A stretch of DNA of 64,000 nt from Sphingomonas sp. M1-B02 (GTDB lineage: Bacteria; Pseudomonadota; Alphaproteobacteria; Sphingomonadales; Sphingomonadaceae). Where the stretch lies: assembly GCF_026167525.1 (NCBI RefSeq), contig NZ_CP110679.1, positions 310,001 through 374,000 of the forward strand, written 5' to 3'. Numbering within the stretch: position 1 is the stretch's first letter; every line of letters begins with the position of its first letter. A program made the position numbers and the translations under genes. The notes under the pieces were generated by a model that was not told where the DNA came from, did no database searches, and saw only the letters and a program-made list of their open reading frames with translations. Positions 43,345 to 53,700 of the stretch are shown here, in pieces.

Positions 43345-43632
43345 ATGAAAACCATGTTCATCATCGCTGCCGCACTCGGCAGCCTGGCGCTCGCCGGCTG
43401 CAACCAGAGCCCGTCGGAGAATCTCGCCGATCGGGTCGAGGATGCCGCCGACAACCGCGCGGATGCGATGGAGAACCAGGCCGAGGCGCTGATCGAGCGT
43501 GCCGAGCAGGTTCGCGAGACCGGCGAGCAGCGGGCCGACGCGATCGAGGCGGCCGACCGCAACGTCGCCGCGACGATGACCGAGGAACGGCGTGACGCCG
43601 TGGTAGCGAACGAAGCGCCGGCGGTGCGCTGA
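43345..43632 (+). CDS. Small alanine/glutamate-rich coiled-coil lipoprotein
   Basis: This 95-residue lipoprotein has a signal peptide MKTMFIIAAALGSLALAGC with lipobox LAGC. The mature part (NQSPSENLADRVEDAADNRA onward) is a regular acidic, alanine-rich helix with charged heptads, predicting a coiled coil of about 60 residues. The start follows GGGAGAAGTATCC. Proteins of this design resemble envelope-stress or osmotically induced lipoproteins of unknown role. No enzymatic domain is present. Confidence 0.8.
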   Translation: MKTMFIIAAALGSLALAGCNQSPSENLADRVEDAADNRADAMENQAEALIERAEQVRETGEQRADAIEAADRNVAATMTEERRDAVVANEAPAVR

Positions 43633-43654
43633 AGCAGCAGTAGCGCGTCGGGCC

Positions 43655-44533
43655 TCAGCCCGGGCGCCACTCGCTGAGCGTCTTGCCCTCGGCACCCTCG
43701 AACGCGACGCGATCGAGCTTGGTCGCCACCACGCAGACCGGGCGCTGGTCCGGACCTGCCGCGCGGCAGCGGATCGCGCGACCGTCGGGGTAGGAGGCAA
43801 TGCGCCCTTCCAAAATCAAGCGATACCCGTCGGCGGGGGGCGCCAGCGGCGCATCGTCCTCGGGCCGGATCGTGAAGGTATAGGCTCGGCCGTTGCGCCG
43901 GCCGATGCGCGAACTTCCCGCTTCGAAGATCGCGGCTAGACCCAGGGTCTGCGGGGCGGCGGCGGTGTTGGCAGTCTGCAGCGGATCGCCGCGCACATTC
44001 GGGCAACCATCGGACGCGAGCCAGGGGCGCGGCATCCAGAATCCTTCGACCGCCTCCCAATCGGGGGCGTCGCCGCTGCCCGCGATCAGCGCGGAGCCCG
44101 CCCAGTCGCCAGGGGTCATCCGCAACTCGATCGACTTGTTGTCGCGACCCCAGGACCAGCCTGCGAGCCCCGACGCGCCCCCGACCGCCGGTGCATCAGG
44201 GGAGACAGCAGGGGCCGGGGCCGGGCCGGAACAGCCGAATGCGATCTTGATCGAGAAGGTGCGCCCCACCAGCGGATCGGTCCCCTCGCTCGTCTCGCCG
44301 CCCGCATAAGCCGAGGCCGCACGGCTGGCCGCTCCGACCAGATCGCCGCGCGAAAGCACAGGATCTGGAGCGGGAAGCTTGCGCGGCGGGGGCGGCGGCG
44401 CTTCGGTCTGGACATTGGCCTTAGGCTCGGGCGGCTGCTCGCCGCACCCTGCCAGGACAAGCGCGAGGAAGGAGGGGGCGACCAGCCTGCGGGCCAGGCG
44501 AAACTGCGACGGATTCGGCTCCAACGAAATCAT
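43655..44533 (-). CDS. Exported lipoprotein of unknown function
   Basis: This 292-residue protein has an N-terminal lipoprotein signal (LVAPSFLALVLAGCGEQPPE, lipobox LAGC). A proline-rich spacer precedes a domain with SIKIAFGCSGPAP, SWGRDNKSIELRM, a WMPRPWLASDGCPN region, and an Ig/beta-rich C-terminal part (RLILEGRIASYPDGRAIRC, RPVCVVATKLDRVAFEG) carrying several cysteines that may form disulphides. I do not recognise the family, but the overall layout is common in sphingomonad envelopes. It lies divergent from the SLC13-type permease gene and convergent with the small lipoprotein gene. Confidence 0.72.
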   Translation of the reverse strand: MISLEPNPSQFRLARRLVAPSFLALVLAGCGEQPPEPKANVQTEAPPPPPRKLPAPDPVLSRGDLVGAASRAASAYAGGETSEGTDPLVGRTFSIKIAFGCSGPAPAPAVSPDAPAVGGASGLAGWSWGRDNKSIELRMTPGDWAGSALIAGSGDAPDWEAVEGFWMPRPWLASDGCPNVRGDPLQTANTAAAPQTLGLAAIFEAGSSRIGRRNGRAYTFTIRPEDDAPLAPPADGYRLILEGRIASYPDGRAIRCRAAGPDQRPVCVVATKLDRVAFEGAEGKTLSEWRPG

Positions 44534-44620
44534 TAGAAGAGGTTAGCAGGTCCCGCTGAAAATGGGAGAGGGCGCCGCTTGATACTTGACGAAAGCGCCG
44601 GGCGAGGGTCTGCAGGTCGA

Positions 44621-45919
44621 ATGGAGTTCAATCAGATCGCTGCGCTGGTCGTGCTGGTGGCCGTGGTGGCGGTCTTGATTCACGGCAAGCTACGTTCCGA
44701 CGTGGCGGCGCTGTCGGCGGCGGCGGCCTTGCTCCTGCTCGGGGTGATCCGGCCGGTCGAGGTGCAGGGCGCATTCGCCAGCCCGGCGATCATCGCGCTG
44801 GCCTGCCTGTTCGTGATTGCCTATGCGATCGAGCTTTCCGGGTTGCTGGGACTGCTGATCCGCGAGGCGACGAAGCTTTGTGCCCGCCTCGGCGCGCTTG
44901 GTATCTGGATGATGCTGGTGGCATGCGGCGCTGCCTCCGCCTTTCTCAACAATACCCCGATCGTCGTGCTCGCCGCGCCGGTGGTGAAGGATGTCGCGAC
45001 TTCGATCGGACTCTCGCCCAAGCGCTTCCTGATCCCACTCAGTTACATTACGATCATGGGGGGCGGCTGCACGCTGATCGGCACCTCGACCAACCTGCTG
45101 GTCAACGACATGGCACGCAATGCAGGGCAGCCGGTCTTCGGAATCTTCGAGATCACGTCGGTCGGGCTCGTGATCGCTGCGGTCGGAGGCCTGTATCTGT
45201 TCTTCGTCGGCGGGCGGCAGCTGTCCAATAGCGATGGCAGCAGCGCACCCGTCCACGAGCCGCACGAGCAGACCGGCGATGGTACGATGGGCGATGCTGA
45301 GCTGTTTGCGGTCGATCGGCCATTCGACGCCAAGCGGGCGACGATCGCTATGGCGGTGTTCGCGGCGGTTATTTTCGGCGCTGCGATCGGCTTCGTCCCG
45401 ATCGCCGCCGCCGCCTTCGCCGGCGCCGTCACCCTGATACTCTTGCGAGTGATCAGCCCCGAGGAGGCCTATGCGGGCCTCCGGCCCGAAGTGCTGCTGC
45501 TGATTGCCGGGATGGTCGTCGTCGGACTCTCGATCGAGGTGACCGGGCTGGCCGCGTCAGGGACCGAATTGCTGATCGACTTCATCCGGCCGTTCGGACC
45601 CTGGGTCGCGCTCGCGGTGCTCTACGGCGTGACGCTGTTCGCCACCGAATTCCTGTCGAACGCCGCAGTGGCGGTGCTGATCACGCCGGTGGCGGTGGCG
45701 CTGGCGGAGAGCTTGGGGGTCGAGCCGCGACCGTTCCTAGTCGCGGTGATGATGGCCGCCAGCGCGGCCTTCGCCACCCCCTTCGGCTATCAGACCAACG
45801 TTCTCGTCTTCCAGCTCGGCAAATATCGCTACATGGATTTCGTGCGGGTCGGCGTGCCGCTGAACCTGCTGACCTGGGCCGCGGGGGTCATCGCGATCCC
45901 CTATTTCTTCCCTTTCTGA
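44621..45919 (+). CDS. SLC13/DASS-type permease
   Basis: This 432-residue membrane protein has about ten helices. Its internal repeat ends in characteristic loops: ASAFLNNTPIVVLAAPVVKDVA with GGCTLIGTSTNLLVNDM (first), and FLSNAAVAVLITPVAVALA followed by FATPFGYQTNVLVF (second). The S-N-T motifs are typical of the divalent-anion/sodium symporter superfamily. The start at 44621 (MEFNQIAALVVLV) is well placed. A short citrate/arsenite-permease-like form without the soluble RCK domains is seen. Substrates of this family include dicarboxylates, sulfate or silicon-like anions, and none can be assigned here. It is downstream of no close partner and convergent with the M14 peptidase gene. Confidence 0.9.
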   Translation: MEFNQIAALVVLVAVVAVLIHGKLRSDVAALSAAAALLLLGVIRPVEVQGAFASPAIIALACLFVIAYAIELSGLLGLLIREATKLCARLGALGIWMMLVACGAASAFLNNTPIVVLAAPVVKDVATSIGLSPKRFLIPLSYITIMGGGCTLIGTSTNLLVNDMARNAGQPVFGIFEITSVGLVIAAVGGLYLFFVGGRQLSNSDGSSAPVHEPHEQTGDGTMGDAELFAVDRPFDAKRATIAMAVFAAVIFGAAIGFVPIAAAAFAGAVTLILLRVISPEEAYAGLRPEVLLLIAGMVVVGLSIEVTGLAASGTELLIDFIRPFGPWVALAVLYGVTLFATEFLSNAAVAVLITPVAVALAESLGVEPRPFLVAVMMAASAAFATPFGYQTNVLVFQLGKYRYMDFVRVGVPLNLLTWAAGVIAIPYFFPF

Positions 45920-45938
45920 CCAGGCTGACGCGCGCGCA

Positions 45939-47741
45939 TCACGGCTCTAGCCTCACTGCCTTGCGCGTCTTGCCGGCGCGCGGATGCTGTGCGCCGACGA
46001 CGATCTCGGCCCCTGCGGGCGCCTTGACCACCCATTCGATCGACTTCTCGGCATGGCCGTCGAGCGGGCCTAGCGGCTGGCGGCCTTTGCTGGTGACCAG
46101 CGTCGCGCCCTGCGGCAATTCGATCCAGGCGGTGACCGGAAGTTCGCCTTTCTGCCCCTTGCGGATCGCGAGTTCGGTCGGTTGCTGGCCGAGGTTCGCG
46201 ACTTTGGCGGAGACGCGGTAGACGCCGTCGAACGGCGTTACCTTCACCTCGCCCACCGACAGCAAAGGCGTCGATTTGGCGAGGACATAAGCGAAGTCCA
46301 CGCCCTTCTTGGTCTCGGCCGCGAGCGCGGGGGGAAGTGGGTTGTTCCAGCCCGTCTTGGTCCAGCCGCCGATCTCGACCTCGCCGAGCGTCGGATGCTG
46401 ATATTTCGACCAGCGAGCGAAAGCGGCGCCGCCGAGCTTGCGATCGTTCTGCAGCAGACGATCGACATCGTTGACCTGGCCGTCGTCGTTGAGATCGGGC
46501 GCCATCTCATAGAGTTCGACCGCATAAGCGAGGATGCCGAACATCGGATACGTGGTGTCCATCGAGCCGCCATAAGCGGGATAGCTGCCGGGAATGTAGC
46601 TGGGCATGCTGACGTCGGTGCGTGGCGTGCCGACCTGGATCTTGCCCTTCGCGTTGCGCCAGACCTGATCGGGCTTGCGATCGTCGGTGCCGTTCGGCCA
46701 GCGCCAATCGATCACGGTGGTGCCCAGATTATAGCCGGTGACCTCGAGCCCCTGGCGCGCGAGATCCTTGTAGAGCGACATGTCGCTGGCCGGCATTTGC
46801 ACTTCGGGCACGCCGAACGGATATAGGATCACGCCGCCCGAGGTGTGGAAATGCACCGCGGTGCCGATGTTGGGATGCTCGACATTATAGTTGAGCAATG
46901 CGTGGATTTCGGATTCCGAGCCCGCGAAATAGCCCGCCCCCTTCTGCTCCTTGGCGTTCCAGAAGAAGGGATAGTTGCGGTTGGGATCGATGCCGCCCAG
47001 CCAATCCTCGTTATATTTGCCGTCCTTGTCATTATCGACGCCTTCGAAGGCGGTGCGATAGAAGGGACCCTTGTCGCCGGCCTTGCGCGGGCGCAGCAGG
47101 CGCGGGTCGCGTTCGTCGAGCGCCATCGGCCCGGTCGCGTCGATCCAGCGCATCTGGGTGATCTGGCCGTCGCCGTTCAGATCCTCCGGCGCATCCTCGT
47201 CCTTCAGCCCGTCGCCATCCTCGTCGAACGGGCGCTGGGTCGAATCGTCGGGGCGCAGCGCGCTGTGATGCCAGAGTTCGCCGGTATCGGGGATCACGTT
47301 GGGGACGATGTAGAAGGTGCGGGTGCGAAGCAACTCCAGCGTCTCCGGGTCTTTCGCGGTGAGCAGCTTGTGCGCGGTGGCGAGCGTTGCCTCGACCGAC
47401 GTAACTTCGTCTGAATCGACGCCGCCTTCGACCCAGATGCCGGGCTTGTCCTCGGGCGCGCCGGTCGATTTGTCGGTGATCTTGAGTACCCAGATGTCGC
47501 GCTTCTGGTAGCTTTTCCCGGCTGATTCCAGCACCGTCAGTCCGGGATATGCTGCAGCCATGTCCTGCAGCATTTTCGTCTGCTCGGCATAATCATGATA
47601 GCAGTCGAAGGTCATCGATGGCGACCAGGCGGGGCAGGCCTTGCGGTCGACCGACTGGGCGGATGCGGGCAAGGTAGTCGCGCCCCAGAGCAGAGCCGTG
47701 GCGAGCGGCAGCCGTGCCACGCCGATCAACGAAGACGCCAT
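45939..47741 (-). CDS. M14 carboxypeptidase-like protein with altered zinc ligand and calcium loops
   Basis: This 600-residue secreted protein starts at MASSLIGVARLPLATALLWG (signal peptide). It shows an M14 metallocarboxypeptidase layout: the usual HxxE zinc motif reads VDSDEV with D109 in place of histidine and E112 kept. GGIDPNRNYPFFWN is the substrate-binding N-R, VHFHTSGGVILYPFG carries the third zinc histidine (H299), and the catalytic glutamate is in YAVELYE (E409). Between residues 171 and 245 there are three EF-hand-like calcium loops (DEDGDGLKDED, DLNGDGQITQ, DNDKDGKYNED), and a fourth, dockerin-like one at about 415-430 (DLNDDGQVNDVDR). The Asp substitution may alter or reduce zinc binding. 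It lies downstream of a larger M14 protein in the same operon. Confidence 0.88.
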   Translation of the reverse strand: MASSLIGVARLPLATALLWGATTLPASAQSVDRKACPAWSPSMTFDCYHDYAEQTKMLQDMAAAYPGLTVLESAGKSYQKRDIWVLKITDKSTGAPEDKPGIWVEGGVDSDEVTSVEATLATAHKLLTAKDPETLELLRTRTFYIVPNVIPDTGELWHHSALRPDDSTQRPFDEDGDGLKDEDAPEDLNGDGQITQMRWIDATGPMALDERDPRLLRPRKAGDKGPFYRTAFEGVDNDKDGKYNEDWLGGIDPNRNYPFFWNAKEQKGAGYFAGSESEIHALLNYNVEHPNIGTAVHFHTSGGVILYPFGVPEVQMPASDMSLYKDLARQGLEVTGYNLGTTVIDWRWPNGTDDRKPDQVWRNAKGKIQVGTPRTDVSMPSYIPGSYPAYGGSMDTTYPMFGILAYAVELYEMAPDLNDDGQVNDVDRLLQNDRKLGGAAFARWSKYQHPTLGEVEIGGWTKTGWNNPLPPALAAETKKGVDFAYVLAKSTPLLSVGEVKVTPFDGVYRVSAKVANLGQQPTELAIRKGQKGELPVTAWIELPQGATLVTSKGRQPLGPLDGHAEKSIEWVVKAPAGAEIVVGAQHPRAGKTRKAVRLEP

Positions 47742-47856
47742 CCTGTTTCTCCAATGTCTGGTGGCGCGGTGCGCCGGTTCTGAAGGCCGCCGGAGCAGTG
47801 CCGGGAAGGCCGCACACGAAGCGCGTCTTCCCGACACCGGCTCCCGGGGGGTATTC

Positions 47857-50661
47857 TTAGGATCCGTCGCCGTTCGTCGGCTTCGAACCGTCATCCTGCT
47901 CGGGGGTGGCATCGAGCGGCAGGCCGGGATCGGGACGCTTGGGCGACATGCCGGTGACGCCGCCCAGCGCCTTCCAGTTCAGCATCGCATTGTAGAGCAT
48001 CCGATACTCGCCCAGCGTCTGCCAGCGCCAGATCGGGCTGGTGGCGAACATCAGCACGCGGCCCTGACCGGTGGGGACGTTGATGATCGCGGGGCGGTTG
48101 CGGACCTCTTCGGCACCGCGCATGAAGCCGCTGACGACCGAGGCCTTGCCGCCCGGGAATTCCATCAGCACCTGCTGGCGGTTGGCCGGACGCACGCCGA
48201 ACAGCGCGTTGGTCGCCCAGCGCACCGGCATCGTCTCCTCGGTATAGCCATAGAAGATCGGGCTGAGCGGCTGGAGCACCTTTGCCTTCACGATCGGGCC
48301 GGGAGCGTAGAAATTGCCGCCCGGCGTGCCGACGGTGATGTCATTCACAAGCCCGAACGACGCCGGCACCGCGCTGGCGTTACCGGTGGTGATCAGCGTA
48401 CCACCCTGTTCGACGAACTTGCGCAGCTCAGCGAGCCCTTCAAGGCCCATTCCGCCACGGATATCATCGGACTGGCCATAGGTGCCGAGCGTCTTGAACT
48501 GTTCCGACGGCTTGTAGGGGAGGGGCTTTCCCTTCACCGGGATGTCGAAGACGATGTCGTTGGTCGAGCGCGCCTGGTGCGGCAGGACGATGACGTCATA
48601 TTTGGCGCGCAGATTGCCGCCACGGACCTGCTCCTTGTAGATCAGGTCATAGGGCGTTTCATACTGATCGAAGGCATAGCGGACCCAGCCGACCTTCTCC
48701 GTCCCGCCCCAGGTGCTGAACACCGCGGTGCGGGGCACTGGAATTTCGTGCGTCGACACGTCGACATTGGTCGGCGCGGCGATGGCGGTGAGGCCGAGCT
48801 CCTGCACGGCGGGGCGCAGCGCGGAGGCGGCGCTTGCGGGCACGATGTACGAGCCCGCTGGAACCGCGGTCCGGCCGATCTTGAAGGGCTTTTCGGCGAC
48901 GCGGATCGATACGTCCTTCAGCCGATAGCGCAGCACCGCCAGATTGACCGAGCCGGTATCGAGCACGACGAAGCCGCCGGGTCCCGCCGATGCGACGCTG
49001 CCGACCGGATCGAAGCTGGTGACCGGCGTGGTGGCCACGCCGAGCGCCGACTTGTCGTCGATCTCGACGATCTTGGTCCCGGTCATCAGCCCCATCGTCC
49101 AGGCCGCATCGTCGTAGGTCGTCAGATTCTCGTTGGGATAATTGTCCTGGATCTTGAGCAGGGTCTTGGCCAGGCGGCCATAAGGCTGGTCGAGCTTCAC
49201 GATCAGCGATCCGGCGGGATATTCGCCTTCCTTGAACTTCAGCGGACCGGTCGCCTTGCCGATTTCGATCCCCTGCATCATCAACTGATCGACGACGAAC
49301 TTGACGCGTGTCTGATCGGCCTGTCCGGCGGGGATGACATAGGCGTAGGGCGCCTTGGCGGTGCCGGCATAGACCCCGTTCGCGCTCTTCTTGTAGAAAT
49401 TCTCTAGGATGACTTCGGGAAAGTTCGAGGCGAGCTGGAGCGCCGAAAGCACGCCGGTCTGCATGTAATTGGTGTTGTTGCGCATCGACCACATGACGTT
49501 GCGGTAGGGCGGGGAGGGGCGGAACCAGTCGCGCTTGAGCTGATTGCCGCCGCGCACGCCCGATTGATCGGCGCCGTTGTCGACATGGCGCAGCATCGTG
49601 GTGGCGCCGCCATTGCCATAGGTTTCGTACATGCGGAGCATGCCGTTATGGTTGGACGACATGAAGCCGACATAGCCCGGCGACCAGGCATCGACGAAGC
49701 CGTGGGTCCACACGCCCGGCATGCCATATTTGGTCAGCTGCGACATCTCGAAGTTCGAGTAGAAGGGCAGCTCGCCATAGAGGATTGGATCGAGGTCCGG
49801 GTTCTGGGGCGACTGGCCGCTATAGGTGTAGAGGAACGGCACCGATTCGTGCAGCTCGTGCATAATCGGGGGATGCCATTCGAGATAATATTTGAGCAGC
49901 TGGCGGGCGCTCGGGTCCGAATAGTTCATGTCACGATTATTGTCGTGATAGATATATTTTCCCCAGTAAGGCGGGCCGCCGGGCTTATCGAGATCATTTG
50001 TCTCGTCGATCAAGCTCTGATGATACCAGTCGACATAGCGTGAGCGCCCATCACCTTCGAGCACGGGGCTGATCGCGACGATCAGATTGTCGCGGATCTT
50101 GCGGATGAGCTCCGAATCCTCGGTGAGCAGGCGATAGGCCAGCTCCATCGTCATTTCGGGCGGCCCAGTCTCGGCGCTGTGGAGGCCGGCGGTAATGTGG
50201 TAGATCGGCTTGGTCTGAGAGATCAGCTGCGTCGCCTCGGTGGCGCTGAGCTTGCGCGGGTCGGCGAGCCTGGCGATGTTCGCCTTGTAGGTGTCGAGCT
50301 TGGCCATGTTTGGCGCGCTTGAAAGCATCACGACGATATTGTCGCGGCCCTCATTTGTCTTGCCGAGATCGAGAATCTTAACGCGATCCGGCGCGGCGGC
50401 GGCCAACTGGCGGAAGTATGCGACGATTTGTTCTTGGCTGTGCAGCTTGTTCGGCACGCCGATATGGTCGCCGAGCGCCTTCTTCGGCGACGGGATGGTC
50501 TCCGAAAGCGGCAGGTGATCGACGAGCGGGCTCATGAATTCCGGGCGGGTCGTCCACTCCTTCACCGATTTGGCGAAGTCGGGATCCATCGTCTGCGCCG
50601 CGGCCTGGGTCGCCATCGCCAGGCTGCTGGCGGTCAGCAAGATCGAGATACTGCGTTTCAT
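47857..50661 (-). CDS. M14 family peptidase with C-terminal glutamine-amidotransferase-like region
   Basis: This 934-residue secreted protein has a signal peptide (MKRSISILLTASSLAMATQA). An M14 peptidase domain carries zinc ligands in HITAGLHSAETGPPEM (H161, E164) and MHELHESVP (H268 or H271), with substrate residues in DNNRDMNYSDP (N242, R243). The C-terminal half (after about residue 560) contains VVLDTGSVNLAVLRYRLK and a later section (YDVIVLPHQARSTNDIVF, then LAELRKFVEQGGTLITTGNA) that resembles a class I glutamine-amidotransferase-like fold without an obvious catalytic cysteine. Large M14 proteins of this plan are common in Bacteroidetes and sphingomonads. The protein is probably periplasmic and degrades peptides, with a TonB receptor gene directly upstream. 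Confidence 0.9.
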   Translation of the reverse strand: MKRSISILLTASSLAMATQAAAQTMDPDFAKSVKEWTTRPEFMSPLVDHLPLSETIPSPKKALGDHIGVPNKLHSQEQIVAYFRQLAAAAPDRVKILDLGKTNEGRDNIVVMLSSAPNMAKLDTYKANIARLADPRKLSATEATQLISQTKPIYHITAGLHSAETGPPEMTMELAYRLLTEDSELIRKIRDNLIVAISPVLEGDGRSRYVDWYHQSLIDETNDLDKPGGPPYWGKYIYHDNNRDMNYSDPSARQLLKYYLEWHPPIMHELHESVPFLYTYSGQSPQNPDLDPILYGELPFYSNFEMSQLTKYGMPGVWTHGFVDAWSPGYVGFMSSNHNGMLRMYETYGNGGATTMLRHVDNGADQSGVRGGNQLKRDWFRPSPPYRNVMWSMRNNTNYMQTGVLSALQLASNFPEVILENFYKKSANGVYAGTAKAPYAYVIPAGQADQTRVKFVVDQLMMQGIEIGKATGPLKFKEGEYPAGSLIVKLDQPYGRLAKTLLKIQDNYPNENLTTYDDAAWTMGLMTGTKIVEIDDKSALGVATTPVTSFDPVGSVASAGPGGFVVLDTGSVNLAVLRYRLKDVSIRVAEKPFKIGRTAVPAGSYIVPASAASALRPAVQELGLTAIAAPTNVDVSTHEIPVPRTAVFSTWGGTEKVGWVRYAFDQYETPYDLIYKEQVRGGNLRAKYDVIVLPHQARSTNDIVFDIPVKGKPLPYKPSEQFKTLGTYGQSDDIRGGMGLEGLAELRKFVEQGGTLITTGNASAVPASFGLVNDITVGTPGGNFYAPGPIVKAKVLQPLSPIFYGYTEETMPVRWATNALFGVRPANRQQVLMEFPGGKASVVSGFMRGAEEVRNRPAIINVPTGQGRVLMFATSPIWRWQTLGEYRMLYNAMLNWKALGGVTGMSPKRPDPGLPLDATPEQDDGSKPTNGDGS

Positions 50662-50716
50662 AGGAGATCCTCGAAGAGAGATTAGAAAAGCGGACGATGC
50701 CGCCGGCGCAGAGGGG

Positions 50717-53700
50717 TCAGAATTTGTAGCCGACGCTCGCGTACCAATAGCGGGCGAAGGATTGGTACAGCCCGCCCAGATAGCCGCCGTTGGCGATCGG
50801 CGGGTCCTGGTTGAAGACGTTGCGCGCGCCCACGGTCAGCTTGGTGCCATCCAGCGTCCCGCCGTCGAACGTGTAGGATGCGTAGAGATTGGTGGTCGTC
50901 TGATCGTTGACGGTGAACATGTTGCGGTTGGCGTCGAGGATCGCGGTGACCTTCACCGGATCGGTGTACTGAACGAAGGCGCCGACCTGCCAATTGTCGA
51001 GCGACCAGTTGACCGTCGCGGTTCCGCGCCATTTGGGGCGCGTGCCCAACCCCACGAGGTTGCCAGTGCCGGTCGCCGCGACGAAACCGTTGCTGATCGT
51101 GCCGGCCGCCTGCGCATCCAGGAGGGTCTGCTGCGGTATCAGCGGATCCTGCTGGTACTTAATCATCTCACTGACGTTTAGGTTGATGTTGAAGCGACCG
51201 ATGCTGGTGAGCGGCGAAGCATAGCTGAGGCTGAAGTCCATGCCTTCGATCTTCAACGGCTGCAGGTTTTGATATTGCGTGTTAGCGAACTGGATCACGC
51301 CCACCGGGGCGATCCCGGTGCCCGCGAACAGGGCGACATCGTCGGCGGTGACCGGCGCGCGCACGATCGAGTCCGATGAGCCGCCGGTCACTCGCGCGAG
51401 GTAATCGAGTTGGAGCAGCGTGGCCACATTGAGCGAGCTGACGACGTTGTCGAGATTGATCCAGAAGCGATCTGCTGTGAAGGTGAAGCGTCCCCAGGAT
51501 GCGGGAATGAACTTTGGCTCGAATACTACGCCGACCGAGTAGGATTGCGACGTTTCGGGGCGTAGCGCGCGGTTGCCGGAGGTGGTCGACGACACGGTGA
51601 ACTGCTGGGTGCAGGCCGACCAAGTGCTGATGCGACGCGCGCGCAGATCTGCCTCGCAGCGGACAAAGTCGAAATTGCCGTTGCTGGTAAGTCCCGATGG
51701 CGGGATGTTCAGCGCTTCGAGTGTTGGCGCACGGAAGCCGCCGGAAGCCGAGCCGCGCAGGCGCAAGCCGTCGAACAGGTCCCAAGCCACGGCGACCTTC
51801 GGCTTCGCCACGCTGCCGACATCGCTATATCGCTCGTATCGGCCCGCAAGCTGAACATCGACCTTTCGGATCAGGGGGATGTTCATCTCCTCATTGACCA
51901 GCGGAATGGCCAGCTCGCCATACGCCGAGAAGACGGTGCGGCGTCCCGACACGTCCGGGCGAGGGCTGCTCATCGCGAAATCGGTATTGTAGGCGTTGCC
52001 GTTCACCGTATCGCGGAAGGTGATCGTGCCGTCCTGATGCTCGTCGCGATCGTCGGAATAGGTCTCGCGGCGAACCTCAATGCCGAACGCGATGCCAACG
52101 TCGCCGGCCCAAAGCGGCAGCAGCTTGCCATTGGAAACCTTGAAATCCATCAGCCCGAGTGAGGTCTTATTAGTGCGCGTCCCCTTGATCAGGAAGTCGT
52201 CCGCTGAACTGAGCGTGGTATCGGCACCCGATGGGTCAAGGGGATTGCCGCCGCTGAAGGGGTTGTAAGCATCGGCGGTCGTACGATTGACCGCCGCCTG
52301 GAACAGCGTGTTGCTGACGGCATCGCTGACATCGCGGACGCGCGCTTCGGAATAGAGGGCTGCGGTCTGCCAGTCCCAGTTCCCGAGTTCGCCGCGCAGT
52401 CCGGCGAGCAGGCGGAACTGATCGTTGCGAACTTCGACTTCGCGCGGGCCGGTCTCGAACGGCGCATACGCGGTGATCGTCACCGGCAGGCCCGCGGCGG
52501 GAATGTTCAGGCCGGGCAGGCGATTGGGCGAGCCGACCGGGCCGAACGGGTTCCAATAGGCATTGGCCGCGACCGTGATCGGGAATGCCGAGACGATCTG
52601 GGCATTCTGATCGAGTTGACGGGTCTTGGCGTAATAATAGCTGGCTTCGCTGAATAGTTCGACATCGTCGGACAGCTCATATTGGCCAAAAAGGAAGATA
52701 TTGGCGCGGCGCGCCCGCGGAACCGCAGTCGTCTGCGGAAAAGCGCGGGGGATATCCGAACGGGTGTTGCGATCAACGTTGCCGGTATTCGCGCCGTTGC
52801 GGAAGCACACGCCCGCGTACGAGGTGGCGGGCAGGTTGGCTCCGTTCGAGCAGGGCACGAAACTGAAGACGCCGCCTGTGCTCGTCAGCGCAGTGGCGTT
52901 CTGGCGTACTGCTCCGCTGAACCGCGCCGAACTAGGGATCAGGAACTGCGCCCAGGGCGAGGCCTGCTGGCGGCCATCGAAATTGGTCAGGCTGGAAAAG
53001 GCGGGATCGCCGATCAGCGGGCGGACGTCCTGCGAGGCCAGATAGTCGACGTCGGTATAGAGCTCGGCCTCGCGCGCATAGACGCTCGCCAGGACCGAGA
53101 AGTGGCCGCGGCCTCCGGCGAAATCGGAGCCGTAGCTGGCATTGAGCGTCGTTTCCTTGAGTTGAGTGCCTTCGGCGAAGCCATGTTGCAAGTCGATCGC
53201 GCCGCCCTTCAAGTCTTCGGACAGCACCGTGTTGACGACGCCGGCGATGGCATCCGAGCCGTAAAGCGCGGCGGCGCCGTCGCGCAGGATTTCGACACGT
53301 TCCAGGCCGGCGATCGGGATCGTGTTGACGTTGTAGGAAATCTGCGGAGCGCCATCTACGTTCACCGTGGTGGGGTGCTGCACGACGCGGCGACCGTTGA
53401 GGAGCACAAGCGTGGTGCCGAGGCCGAGGCCGCGCAGGCTGACCGTGGAGACGTCGCCGCGCGCCGCATTCTGGCCGGCGCCGGAGGGAAGGCCGGTGAA
53501 GCTCACTGCGCCCGCTTGGGGAATGGTGCGGAATAGGTCGTTGGCGGATACTGCGCCGGTGGCGACGATGTCGTCGGAGGTAACAACCGAGACGGGAAGC
53601 GCGCCGGTGCTGGCGCCGCGAATCTGCGAGCCGACGACGACGATATCGGGCGCCTCGTCTTGGTCCTGCGCCTCACTTATCGGCGGCGCACCTTGGTCGG

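Noticed and set aside
47641..49407. 588-codon plus-strand open frame over the M14 peptidase genes
   Set aside because: Antisense to two proteins with zinc-site motifs and a signal peptide. The product is compositionally biased and has no domain.
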